NCBI GenBank assembly: GCA_021807585.1
Contig: JAKBCQ010000005.1
Location: 1-16,329, forward strand
DNA length: 16,329 nt
Origin: Planctomycetota bacterium
Lineage (GTDB): Bacteria > Planctomycetota > Planctomycetia > Isosphaerales > Isosphaeraceae
Direction: 5' to 3'
Shown: positions 1 through 6,820 of the stretch, in pieces
How the letters are laid out: the number at the start of each line of letters is the position of its first letter
Numbering within the stretch: the stretch's first letter is position 1
Position numbers and translations under genes: made by a program
The notes under the pieces: generated by a model
The model's database searches: none
What the model saw: the letters and a program-made list of their open reading frames with translations, nothing else
What the model was told of the DNA's origin: nothing

Positions 1-1
1 G

Positions 2-196
2 GCCGCGGCCAAGCCGCCGAGTTTCGACGAATTGGCTCGCGGGAGCGATCCGAGCCTCGTCGCCGAGCTCTTCGACTTTTTGGTTCATAACAAAAAATGG
101 TGGCTCGCGCCGATTTTGATCATGCTGGCATTGTTTGGAATCTTGATCGCGCTTTCGACGACCTCGGTGGCGCCGTTTCTTTACACGCTCTTTTAA
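2..196 (+). CDS. DUF5989 family small membrane protein (5' end outside window)
   Basis: The open frame enters from the left edge and ends at TAA 194-196, giving 64 visible residues. The last ~45 read as a DUF5989 peptide: an acidic/aromatic stretch (ELFDFLVHNKKWW), one hydrophobic membrane helix (LAPILIMLALFGILIAL), then the typical ending APFLYTLF at the stop. The function of the family is unknown. As I recall, its members sit beside carbamoyltransferase and SxtJ-like membrane genes in clusters thought to modify glycans or secreted products; here the upstream neighbours lie outside the window. The residues before the core may be a linker or the end of a longer protein. The stop lies 50 bp from the convergent stop of an SGNH hydrolase gene, with no clear terminator hairpin in the gap. 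Family assignment is fairly secure; the role is not. Confidence 0.8.
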   Translation, partial: AAAKPPSFDELARGSDPSLVAELFDFLVHNKKWWLAPILIMLALFGILIALSTTSVAPFLYTLF

Positions 197-246
197 TCAT
201 GTTAACAAAAGAGTAATCCGATACGCGATTGATCGCCTCGTTCGGG

Positions 247-2175
247 TTAATCGTTGGCCGATCGGGCTTTTTTCGCCGACCGATCCGCGTCGGCGTCGTT
301 TTCGCGGGCGAGTTCGATGTCGGGGATCGTGATATCCTCGGGCGTCTCGCCGCGGGCGATTCGATCCGAGGCGTCAAAATATCGTTTGGCCTTCTCCACC
401 CGCGCCAGGGGATCGTACCGAACCCCCGCGGCCGCGATATAATATTTATGCGATCGCATGATTATCTTTTTCCAGACGGCGGGTCCGACGACGCCGAATC
501 GACGCGCGATTTGGCGGGAGTCGAGTTTGGGAGGGTCTCCCGCGAGGACGTTCTGGAAGCGGAGAGCGAACAGTTGAGCGAGCACGGCCTCGGCGAGAGC
601 GACCTGTCCCGAAACCGAGGGGTGCACTCCGTCCATGAAAAGGCGGTCGTCGAGGATCGCGTCGGGAACCAACGATTCAAAAAGATTTTGTGCGTCGATT
701 AGAGGGACGCGCCGTTCGGCGGCGACGGCGCGATAAATCGTTCGGAACGGTTCTGCGCAACGAAACGGGAAGCCGTCGAGATTGCGAGCCGAAATGAAGT
801 GACTTGCGGCGGTTTTCGCGTCTCCCGAGCCGCGAGCGATCGTTGCGATGCGATAATGCGCCTCGGCGAATTCGGGATGTTCGTCAAGCAGCTTGCGATA
901 AAGCTCGGCGGAGCGATTGGGATCGGATCGTTCGAGCTGTAGCGTCTCGGCGAATCGAGCGGCGATTGCTTTCCGCCACGAGGCGTCGGAATAAGGGCCC
1001 TTGAGGATCGAGCGATTGGGTTCGAAGTCGGCGTCGTTGCCGCAGGGACTGATCAAAATTGGAATCGCCCCCGCTTCGATCGCGAACGCGACGATCGCTT
1101 CGAGTCGGGCCCGAAAATCGGCGTGAAGAGCCGCGGTCTCATCCTCGTCGCACGGAGGAAGATCGACGAGTTCGCGCGTCGCGCCGATCGGCGGCAACGA
1201 GTCGAGCCGATTGCGATCGATCGCCTCGCGCACCAGTTTTTCAAAGCGCGAAACGCGAGCGAGTCGATCGAAAATCGCTTCGAGTTCTCCCGGACGCGTC
1301 AAGCCGCCGGGCCACGCGAGTTCGGCCTTGGGACGTACGGTTCGTTTCCATTCAAATCGGCTAATATACTCATTATCGCCGATGTAAATAATAAGCACGT
1401 CGGGTTTTTCGGCGAACTCGGCGAGTGTTTTATGTTGCGATTCGAGCGTGGCGCCTTGCCTCGCGAGGACGACGGCGCGGACGTTGCGCCCGTGAAAATA
1501 GGGCTGGAGTTCCCAGGCGACGATTCGGCCGATCGAAAAAGTTTCGTCAAAGGGATATCCCGCGGCGGACGATCCGCCGACGACGACGACGTGCACGTCG
1601 CGATCGGCGATCGTCCTCGATTGATTGTTCGATCGGCGTGTCATCGAGCGAAAAGCGAGAGGGGAGGGAGATCGATGCTTCCAGTTCCAAAACGCCGCGG
1701 AACCCGCCTCGGCGAGCGCGGCGCCCGCGACGATCGCGAACGACGCGGCGAGCAGACGAATCTTGATCTTGGTATATCGAGATTCAACTCCGCGACGAAT
1801 GCGGTCGCGTCGATCGCGGATCGCCGAACGCGCAAGCGCGATCGCCGTGATCGAAGCCGCCGCGACCGAGAACGGATACGCCGAGCCGACGACGAATAAA
1901 AAATAATCAATAACATGTTGTTTAGTGGATTTTGAAAGCCCGTGATACCAATGCGGCGCGACTGCGCGAACGCCGAGGGCGATCATGATCAATAAAGCGG
2001 CGCCGATAATATATCGGTATGAATGGAACAAATGAGCGATCGATCGGAGGGGGATTTCCCCCGCGGTTTGTTCGAGTTTGAAATCGGCTTTCGCCCGCGG
2101 AGCGAATCGTGCGGCGGCGGCGTCTTCATCGCAAACGCGTTCAGGAATCGACAATCCGTCGTTCTTGGATTTCAT
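247..2175 (-). CDS. membrane-anchored SGNH/GDSL hydrolase-like protein with TPR-like repeat (second of tandem pair)
   Basis: Encodes 642 residues. The N-terminal third has about three membrane helices (near residues 55-75, 92-116 and 140-162); the rest is an SGNH/GDSL esterase-type domain. Visible blocks are GGSSAAG (likely nucleophile Ser202), the block-II Gly in RQGATL (241), GDNEY (266-270, in place of the usual GxND) and DGVHP (Asp515/His518). A single TPR-like helical hairpin sits at about 420-465, before the LDGFP and ILDDRLF motifs shared with its neighbour. Such proteins are usually annotated SGNH/GDSL hydrolases and may deacylate or acylate a glycan; the substrate cannot be read from the sequence. 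The start ATG overlaps the stop of the upstream paralogue (ATGA, 2172-2175), so translation is probably coupled. Domain call is strong; activity is inferred. Confidence 0.85.
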   Translation of the reverse strand: MKSKNDGLSIPERVCDEDAAAARFAPRAKADFKLEQTAGEIPLRSIAHLFHSYRYIIGAALLIMIALGVRAVAPHWYHGLSKSTKQHVIDYFLFVVGSAYPFSVAAASITAIALARSAIRDRRDRIRRGVESRYTKIKIRLLAASFAIVAGAALAEAGSAAFWNWKHRSPSPLAFRSMTRRSNNQSRTIADRDVHVVVVGGSSAAGYPFDETFSIGRIVAWELQPYFHGRNVRAVVLARQGATLESQHKTLAEFAEKPDVLIIYIGDNEYISRFEWKRTVRPKAELAWPGGLTRPGELEAIFDRLARVSRFEKLVREAIDRNRLDSLPPIGATRELVDLPPCDEDETAALHADFRARLEAIVAFAIEAGAIPILISPCGNDADFEPNRSILKGPYSDASWRKAIAARFAETLQLERSDPNRSAELYRKLLDEHPEFAEAHYRIATIARGSGDAKTAASHFISARNLDGFPFRCAEPFRTIYRAVAAERRVPLIDAQNLFESLVPDAILDDRLFMDGVHPSVSGQVALAEAVLAQLFALRFQNVLAGDPPKLDSRQIARRFGVVGPAVWKKIIMRSHKYYIAAAGVRYDPLARVEKAKRYFDASDRIARGETPEDITIPDIELARENDADADRSAKKARSAND

Positions 2176-3950
2176 TGATCCGCCGATCCGTGAACGTGTG
2201 ACGGGAAGCCGAGTCCCGGGATTCCGAGCGATTCGGCGGGGGTTCCCGCGGCGACGGCTCGCGCCGCGGCGAGGAACCGCGCGGCCTTGGTGCGACGTTC
2301 GCTCGGGTCGAACCGAATCTCGGCGGTTTTTTCATAAAAGAGCCCGGCTCGCATCGCGACTCGAAACCACGCGTCGCGACCCACGACGCCGAAATGCTCG
2401 GCGACCTCGCGAACGTCGAGCCGTTCGGGAGGGGTCGTTTCAAGACCGATCACACGACGCAACGCGGGAGCGGCGAGAACGGCCTCGGCGAGCGCGACAT
2501 GCGCCGCGAGCACGGGATGTTGCGCGTCGATAAAGAGACGATCGTCGAGAATACCGTCGTCGGTCATCGCTTCAAATAGTTGTTGAGAATCGATCAGCGA
2601 CGCATCGCACGCTTTGGAAATGATTCGATAGACTTGTTGAAACGTGGATATCGCGCGGAGAGGAAATCCGTCGAGATCGCGCGCCCGAATGAAACATCGG
2701 CGAGATTCGTCGCCTCGTCCCAATGTTCTCAAAACCCGAGCCGATCGAAACAAAGCCTCGGCGCATTCGGGTTGTATGCCACGAATCATCATGTAATAAT
2801 CGAGTGAATCACGCGGCTTCGATTTTTCCGATCGTCGCGCGGTTTGATAATCACGCTCGATTAGATTGCTCATTTGTTCGTCGGGATGATATACGTGCGG
2901 CGCCGAACGGTTCGGTTCGAAACCCGCGTCGTTACCGCTTGGGCTGATCAAAATCGGCGTCGCGCCGATCGATTTGCAATACGCCGTGATCGCTTCGAGC
3001 CGGCGGCGAAAATCGACGAGGATCTTGTCTGATTCGCTCGGGGCGCACGGCGGGACGTCGATCAACCCGCGCCGCGACGCGGGGGGAGGGGGGCGATCGA
3101 GGAGCGTTTTGCTTTTTATTCCATAAATCAATCGACATAACGGCGACCGAAGACCGATCCGATACGCCAGGCCCGCGAGCGCTCTCCGGCTCGAAATCAG
3201 CTCGATCGGCGAAAGCCCCTCGATCGGATACGCCGCGCGCGACCACTCATATCGACTTTGGTATTCATTATGACCTGAATAAATGATAACAATATCAGGC
3301 TTACGTTTGAGATGCGCCAGTTTTTGGTGCATGTCGCGGAGGTTCGCTCCTCCGGTCGCGAGATCGTGCAGCCGAACCTTGACCCCGGGCGCGGTTTGTT
3401 CGATTCGCCAGGCGACGATCTTGCCGAGCGAAAGCCACGCGCTGTAGGGCTCTCCCGCGGCGCTCGATTCGCCCAGCACGACGAGCCCGATTTCGCGAGC
3501 GGCATTGGAATGATGTGAAGATGCGACTGTTTTCCGCTCGTCATCAAAGCGCGGAAGCTCGGGAAATCGATTGAGGCGAAACTCGACGACCCCCGCTGCG
3601 ATTTCGAGAAGGATCAAGCCGACGACGATCGAGAGCGAGAACGCGAGCCCGCGCGCAAGCCGAACACGCCGGCGCGGGTCGGTTGGTTCGAGCCCAGGAT
3701 TGCGATTCTCGCGAACGAGCCGATCACCGAGAGCGATTGTCGCGACGAGCGCGGCGACGAAGACGATCGGGTAGCAGACGAGCGCCGTATCGAGCGCTAA
3801 GCCGACGGTGCGAAGCCTCGAATCGAGCGGAATCGACGGCGAGAATCGTCCGATGACGACCCGGGCGACGAGAACGACGATCGTGAGAGCGGCGACGCGC
3901 ACGATTGTTCGTGTTATTCTCGGCGACGTCCGAGGCGCGGCGTCGTTCAT
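2172..3950 (-). CDS. membrane-anchored SGNH/GDSL hydrolase-like protein (first of tandem pair)
   Basis: Encodes 592 residues and is a paralogue of the next gene. Three hydrophobic helices lie near residues 15-35, 48-75 and 100-122. The SGNH domain follows: GESSAAG (likely nucleophile Ser162), Gly200/201 in block II, SGHNEY (225-230) and DAQHP (Asp475/His478). Both paralogues share ISPxGNDAxFEPNRS, a TPR-like segment ending in LDGFP, the block LID-Q-LFE leading to ILDDRLF, and a C-terminal FGVVG segment, so an old tandem duplication is likely. The TPR-like part is poorer here than in the downstream copy. A Shine-Dalgarno GAGGG 7 bases before the ATG supports this start. The gene is divergent from xseA across 120 bp, which must hold both promoters; I cannot pick convincing -10/-35 boxes. 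Confidence 0.85.
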   Translation of the reverse strand: MNDAAPRTSPRITRTIVRVAALTIVVLVARVVIGRFSPSIPLDSRLRTVGLALDTALVCYPIVFVAALVATIALGDRLVRENRNPGLEPTDPRRRVRLARGLAFSLSIVVGLILLEIAAGVVEFRLNRFPELPRFDDERKTVASSHHSNAAREIGLVVLGESSAAGEPYSAWLSLGKIVAWRIEQTAPGVKVRLHDLATGGANLRDMHQKLAHLKRKPDIVIIYSGHNEYQSRYEWSRAAYPIEGLSPIELISSRRALAGLAYRIGLRSPLCRLIYGIKSKTLLDRPPPPASRRGLIDVPPCAPSESDKILVDFRRRLEAITAYCKSIGATPILISPSGNDAGFEPNRSAPHVYHPDEQMSNLIERDYQTARRSEKSKPRDSLDYYMMIRGIQPECAEALFRSARVLRTLGRGDESRRCFIRARDLDGFPLRAISTFQQVYRIISKACDASLIDSQQLFEAMTDDGILDDRLFIDAQHPVLAAHVALAEAVLAAPALRRVIGLETTPPERLDVREVAEHFGVVGRDAWFRVAMRAGLFYEKTAEIRFDPSERRTKAARFLAAARAVAAGTPAESLGIPGLGFPSHVHGSADQ

Positions 3951-3957
3951 GACGAAC

Positions 3958-3962
3958 CCTCG
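3958..3962 (-). promoter_or_regulatory. Shine-Dalgarno (GAGGG) for the first SGNH gene
   Basis: The minus strand reads GAGGG ending 7 bases before the ATG at 3950-3948. It supports the chosen start. The remainder of the 120-bp divergent spacer holds a short hairpin (AGCCC/GGGCT plus a G-T pair, 3986-4002) of unknown meaning. Confidence 0.6.
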
Positions 3963-4051
3963 CGATCCGTGATTGCGCCGGCTGAGAGCCCGCCGGGGGC
4001 TTGGCGGATTGATAATCGACGCGAAGTTACATGAGCGGCAAGTATATGTTT

Positions 4052-4064
4052 GATCAAAGGATAA
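4052..4064 (+). promoter_or_regulatory. xseA ribosome-binding leader, 13-base motif shared with xseB
   Basis: GATCAAAGGATAA contains the Shine-Dalgarno core AAAGGA, about 9 bases before the xseA ATG. The same 13 bases recur at 5295-5307 before xseB. The left part is also the 10-bp palindrome TTTGATCAAA (4049-4058). Confidence 0.6.
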
Positions 4065-4070
4065 TAGGAT

Positions 4071-5291
4071 ATGTCGGTTATTTCACTTTTTGATCGATCG
4101 CGCGAGGTCGTTTTTTCGGTCGGCGAGCTGACGGGATTATTGAAGGGGCTGATCGAAGAGTCGTTCCCGCGGATCGGAGTGACGGGGGAGATATCGAACG
4201 CGGCTCGTCCGCGATCGGGGCATGTGTATTTCACGCTCAAGGACGAATCGGCGCAGTTGCGCGCGGTGATGTGGCGGAGCGATGCGCAACGGCTCGTCTT
4301 CGATTTAACCGACGGTCTCGCGGTTCGTGCTTGGGGGGGGCTCACGGTCTATCCTCAACGGGGCGATTATCAATTGATTGTACGGAAAATCGAGCCCGAG
4401 GGAATCGGCTCGCTCGAACTGGCGCTGCGGCAAACGACGGCTAGGCTCGCCGCCGAGGGGCTTTTCGACCCGAATCGCAAACGCCCGCTTCGGCGATTTC
4501 CACGGCGGATCGTTTTAATCACGAGCCCGACGGGCGCCGCGATCCGCGATTTCCTCCGGGTGATCGCGCGGCGGTGGGACGCTATCGAAATTATGATTAT
4601 ACCAGTACGTGTGCAAGGCGAAGGCGCGGCGGGCGAGATCGCCGCGGCGCTCGCGGCGGCGAATCGGATCCGCGACGTCGACGCGATCGTGCTGGCGCGC
4701 GGCGGCGGGAGTTTGGAGGATTTGTGGGCGTTTAACGAAGAGATCACGGCGCGGGCGATTTTCGCATCGAGCGTCCCGGTCGTTTCGGCGATCGGCCATG
4801 AGATCGACGTGACGATCGCCGACCTCGTCGCCGACGTCCGCGCGCTGACGCCGAGCCAGGCGGGCGAATTGTGCGTTCCCGATCGAAGCGATATTCTCTC
4901 TCATCTGGAACACTTGAGAATCCGTTTGGCGCGTGGAGGAATCGCTCCGATCGAGCGGTGTCGATCGCGGCTCGATCAGTTGGAAGAGCGCGGTCGATCG
5001 GCGATCGCGCGATTTCTCGACCGAAAAGCGGCGGCGATCGCTCGGTACGCGGCTTCGATCGAGGCGCTGAGCCCGCTTGCGGTTTTGGCTCGCGGCTACA
5101 GCGCGACATTCCTCGACGGCGAATCGACCCCGCTCCATCAAGCGTCCCGCGCACGCCCCGGCGATCTCCTCAGAACAAGGCTCGAACGCGGGATGTTGAC
5201 GAGCCGAGTCGAATTGGTCGACGTCGAAGCCGGGTCGGATCGTCGCCGCGCCGACATAATAAAACAAGAAACGATCGGAATCGGTGGATAA
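4071..5291 (+). CDS. xseA: exodeoxyribonuclease VII large subunit
   Basis: Encodes 406 residues, the catalytic subunit of exonuclease VII, which degrades single-stranded DNA from both ends in the cytoplasm together with several XseB chains. Residues ~13-110 form the N-terminal OB fold (GEISN at 39-43, HVYFTLKD at 51-58). The Exonuc_VII_L domain follows with ITSPTGAAIRDF (150-161), VQGEGA (181-186), LARGGGSLEDLWAFNEE (208-224) and SAIGHEIDVTIAD (239-251), then ADVRALTPSQAGE. The C-terminal LSPLAVLARGYS signature is at 333-344. The helical arm between ~270 and 330 looks shorter than in E. coli XseA, matching the modest total length. The ATG has an AAAGGA ribosome site. It is first in the + strand block, 29 bp before xseB. 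Identification is secure. Confidence 0.97.
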   Translation: MSVISLFDRSREVVFSVGELTGLLKGLIEESFPRIGVTGEISNAARPRSGHVYFTLKDESAQLRAVMWRSDAQRLVFDLTDGLAVRAWGGLTVYPQRGDYQLIVRKIEPEGIGSLELALRQTTARLAAEGLFDPNRKRPLRRFPRRIVLITSPTGAAIRDFLRVIARRWDAIEIMIIPVRVQGEGAAGEIAAALAAANRIRDVDAIVLARGGGSLEDLWAFNEEITARAIFASSVPVVSAIGHEIDVTIADLVADVRALTPSQAGELCVPDRSDILSHLEHLRIRLARGGIAPIERCRSRLDQLEERGRSAIARFLDRKAAAIARYAASIEALSPLAVLARGYSATFLDGESTPLHQASRARPGDLLRTRLERGMLTSRVELVDVEAGSDRRRADIIKQETIGIGG

Positions 5292-5294
5292 ATA

Positions 5295-5307
5295 GATCAA
5301 AGGATAA
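5295..5307 (+). promoter_or_regulatory. second copy of the 13-base leader motif before xseB
   Basis: GATCAAAGGATAA is identical to 4052-4064 and lies just after the xseA stop. The nearer purine run AAAAGGG (5306-5312), 8 bases before the xseB ATG at 5321, is the better-spaced ribosome site and fixes that start, so the 13-base copy may be partly redundant. Confidence 0.5.
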
Positions 5308-5320
5308 AAGGGCCAATCGG

Positions 5321-5596
5321 ATGAGTCGATTGAAGAAATCGAGTGATGCAAATAGTTTTGAGTCTTCGCTCGAGACGTTGGAGAAGACGGTTCGCGAGCT
5401 TGAGGGGGGAGCGCTCTCGCTCGACGACGCGCTTTCGGCGTATGAGCGCGGCGTCGGTTTGTTGGCGCGGTGTCGGAAACTGCTTGATGTCGCCGAGCGG
5501 AAGGTGGCGCTGGTCGTGGGGGTCGACGACCAGGGCGAGCCCGATCTCGCTCCGTTCGACGATCAGGCGACGATCGATCGCGACGCGCCGGCGTGA
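5321..5596 (+). CDS. xseB: exodeoxyribonuclease VII small subunit
   Basis: Encodes 91 residues, slightly longer than the usual 70-85. XseB chains coat the helical arm of XseA and are needed for exonuclease VII assembly. The family core is plain: FESSLETLEKTVRELEGG, then LSLDDALSAYERGVGLLARC and a helical continuation (KLLDVAERKVALV). The C-terminal tail (VDDQGEPDLAPFDDQ) is acidic, as is common. The open frame runs far upstream through xseA in another register, but the ATG at 5321 follows a well-placed AAAAGGG and gives the normal family length. It lies 29 bp after the xseA stop, so the two are presumably co-transcribed. A 294-bp gap then separates it from ispA, so the isoprenoid genes may have a promoter of their own. 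Confidence 0.95.
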   Translation: MSRLKKSSDANSFESSLETLEKTVRELEGGALSLDDALSAYERGVGLLARCRKLLDVAERKVALVVGVDDQGEPDLAPFDDQATIDRDAPA

Positions 5597-5892
5597 CGCG
5601 CGGATCGATCTGGTTTTCGGCGTTTTGCTTGCGATGACGAATCGACGAGGCTTAAATTCGGTGCTTGGGACGAGGCTCTCGGCCTTGAAAATCGAGCGAC
5701 GAGGCGCAACTCGATCGTCTCGCCGCGGTTGTGCTTCGGGATGCATGTGATTTTATCGGATGGACAATTAGGCCCGCGAAGTCCACAATAAGTGAAGTCG
5801 CGGCTCGATGTGATCGGCGCGGCGGGGCGCTTTTGCCCTTTTTCCACGCCGTGCTTGCGTTTCGGGCCGGTCGACGGTTTACTTTCGCCCAT
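5563..5892 (-). CDS. possible small Cys-motif protein, antisense between xseB and ispA (doubtful)
   Basis: An open frame of 109 codons fills the gap between xseB and ispA on the opposite strand; an ATG four codons further upstream (5904) is also possible. I recognise no family. The first ~70 residues look protein-like: a basic start (MGESKPSTGPKRKHG), then YCGLRGPNC and a further Cys and His in the pattern C-x6-C-x6-C-x3-H, which could bind a metal. Third codon positions are mostly G/C, with AT-ending codons clustered at the Cys block, as in the real genes nearby. Against it: the tail is serine/arginine-rich and low in character, it overlaps the end of xseB by 34 bp, its start codon overlaps the ispA start, and no Shine-Dalgarno is visible. 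It may be chance. Confidence 0.28.
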   Translation of the reverse strand: MGESKPSTGPKRKHGVEKGQKRPAAPITSSRDFTYCGLRGPNCPSDKITCIPKHNRGETIELRLVARFSRPRASSQAPNLSLVDSSSQAKRRKPDRSARHAGASRSIVA

Positions 5893-6820
5893 GATACAAA
5901 CCACGAGCGCGGCGACGGGCTCTCCCTCGTTGCCGTCTTATTTGGCCGACGCGCGAGCGCGGGTCGACGAAGCCCTCAATCGCTATTTGCCTGGCGGCGC
6001 GGAAAATCCGGCGCCGGGGTGTCCGGCGCGACTTGCCGAGGCGATGCGTTACAGCGTATTCGCCGGAGGTAAACGGTTGCGTCCGATCCTGACTCTCATG
6101 GCCGCGGAGGCGTGCCGCGGCGATTCGGACGCCGCGCTCCCCGCCGCGTGCGCCCTAGAAATTGTTCATACATATTCATTAATACATGATGATTTGCCTT
6201 GTATGGACGACGACGATTTACGCCGCGGCGTGCCGACGTGTCATCGCGCATTCGACGAGGCGACGGCGGTTCTCGCGGGTGACGGATTGTTGACGCTCGC
6301 GTTTGAGATTGTCGCGCGGCGAACGGCGCCCGCGGAGGTCGCGCTCGAGTGCGTATCGATTTTGGCCGAGGCCGCGGGTCCCGTGGGAATGGTGGGGGGG
6401 CAGGCCGCGGATCTCGCGGCCGAGGGGCGTTCTGACGCGACACTGGAAGCTCTTGAGGCGATCCACAGACGGAAGACCGGTGCGTTGTTGCGGGCGTCGT
6501 TGCGAATGGGAGCGACGATTGCGCGGGCCCGTCGCGAGGTGTTGGACGGATTGGACGCCTACGGCGGGGCGATCGGTTTGGCGTTTCAGATCGTCGACGA
6601 TCTGCTCGACGTCGAGGGGGACGAGGCGAAATTGGGTAAGCGTGCGCGGAAGGATTCGGATCGTGGCAAATGGACATATCCCGCGGTGATCGGCGTCGAC
6701 GCGAGTCGACGTCGCGCCCGGCGACTCGCGGACGACGCTGTCGACGCTTTGGCGCCGTTGGGAGAACGAGGCGGGATGCTCGCCGCGCTTGCGCGGAACT
6801 TGCTGGAAAGGGATCGCTGA
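5891..6820 (+). CDS. ispA: short-chain polyprenyl (farnesyl) diphosphate synthase
   Basis: Encodes 309 residues from the ATG at 5891. It condenses isopentenyl diphosphate with dimethylallyl/geranyl diphosphate, normally to farnesyl diphosphate, the precursor of undecaprenyl carriers, quinones and other isoprenoids. Visible motifs are GGKRLRP (59-65), the first aspartate-rich motif HDDLPCMDDDDL (99-110) with the two extra residues typical of bacterial FPP synthases, GDGLL (130-134), GGQAAD (169-174), KTGAL (195-199), and the second aspartate motif DDLLD (236-240) followed by the GK/KD segment and a YPAV stretch. Product length cannot be fixed from sequence alone; geranylgeranyl synthase is the alternative. 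No clear Shine-Dalgarno precedes 5891, and an in-frame GTG at 5792 or an internal TTG could be used instead. The stop overlaps the dxs start (TGATG). Confidence 0.93.
   Translation: MIQTTSAATGSPSLPSYLADARARVDEALNRYLPGGAENPAPGCPARLAEAMRYSVFAGGKRLRPILTLMAAEACRGDSDAALPAACALEIVHTYSLIHDDLPCMDDDDLRRGVPTCHRAFDEATAVLAGDGLLTLAFEIVARRTAPAEVALECVSILAEAAGPVGMVGGQAADLAAEGRSDATLEALEAIHRRKTGALLRASLRMGATIARARREVLDGLDAYGGAIGLAFQIVDDLLDVEGDEAKLGKRARKDSDRGKWTYPAVIGVDASRRRARRLADDAVDALAPLGERGGMLAALARNLLERDR

Noticed and set aside
1563..1600. Two adjacent perfect inverted repeats: CGGCGGA/TCCGCCG (1563-1579) and the 14-bp palindrome CGACGTGCACGTCG (1587-1600)
   Set aside because: They lie in codons for the conserved nucleophile region (VVVVGGSSAAGY) of the SGNH gene and are readily made by GC-rich codons; no regulatory context.
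1123..1899. A 258-codon + strand open frame opposite the second SGNH gene
   Set aside because: Arg/Asp/Glu-rich antisense shadow with no ribosome site; the SGNH frame carries the catalytic motifs.
4041..4050. TATATG-like -10 box before xseA
   Set aside because: No acceptable -35 hexamer at 16-18 bp upstream; an AT-rich spot alone is not enough.
4515..5351. A 278-codon open frame on the - strand opposite xseA
   Set aside because: Shadow of xseA with shuffled Arg/Asp/Ser content and no recognisable motif; xseA itself has all family signatures.
5792..5890. GTG start extending ispA by 33 residues
   Set aside because: The extra residues do not look like the family's N-terminus and no ribosome site is present; the usual family length is met from ATG 5891, though that start also lacks a clear site.
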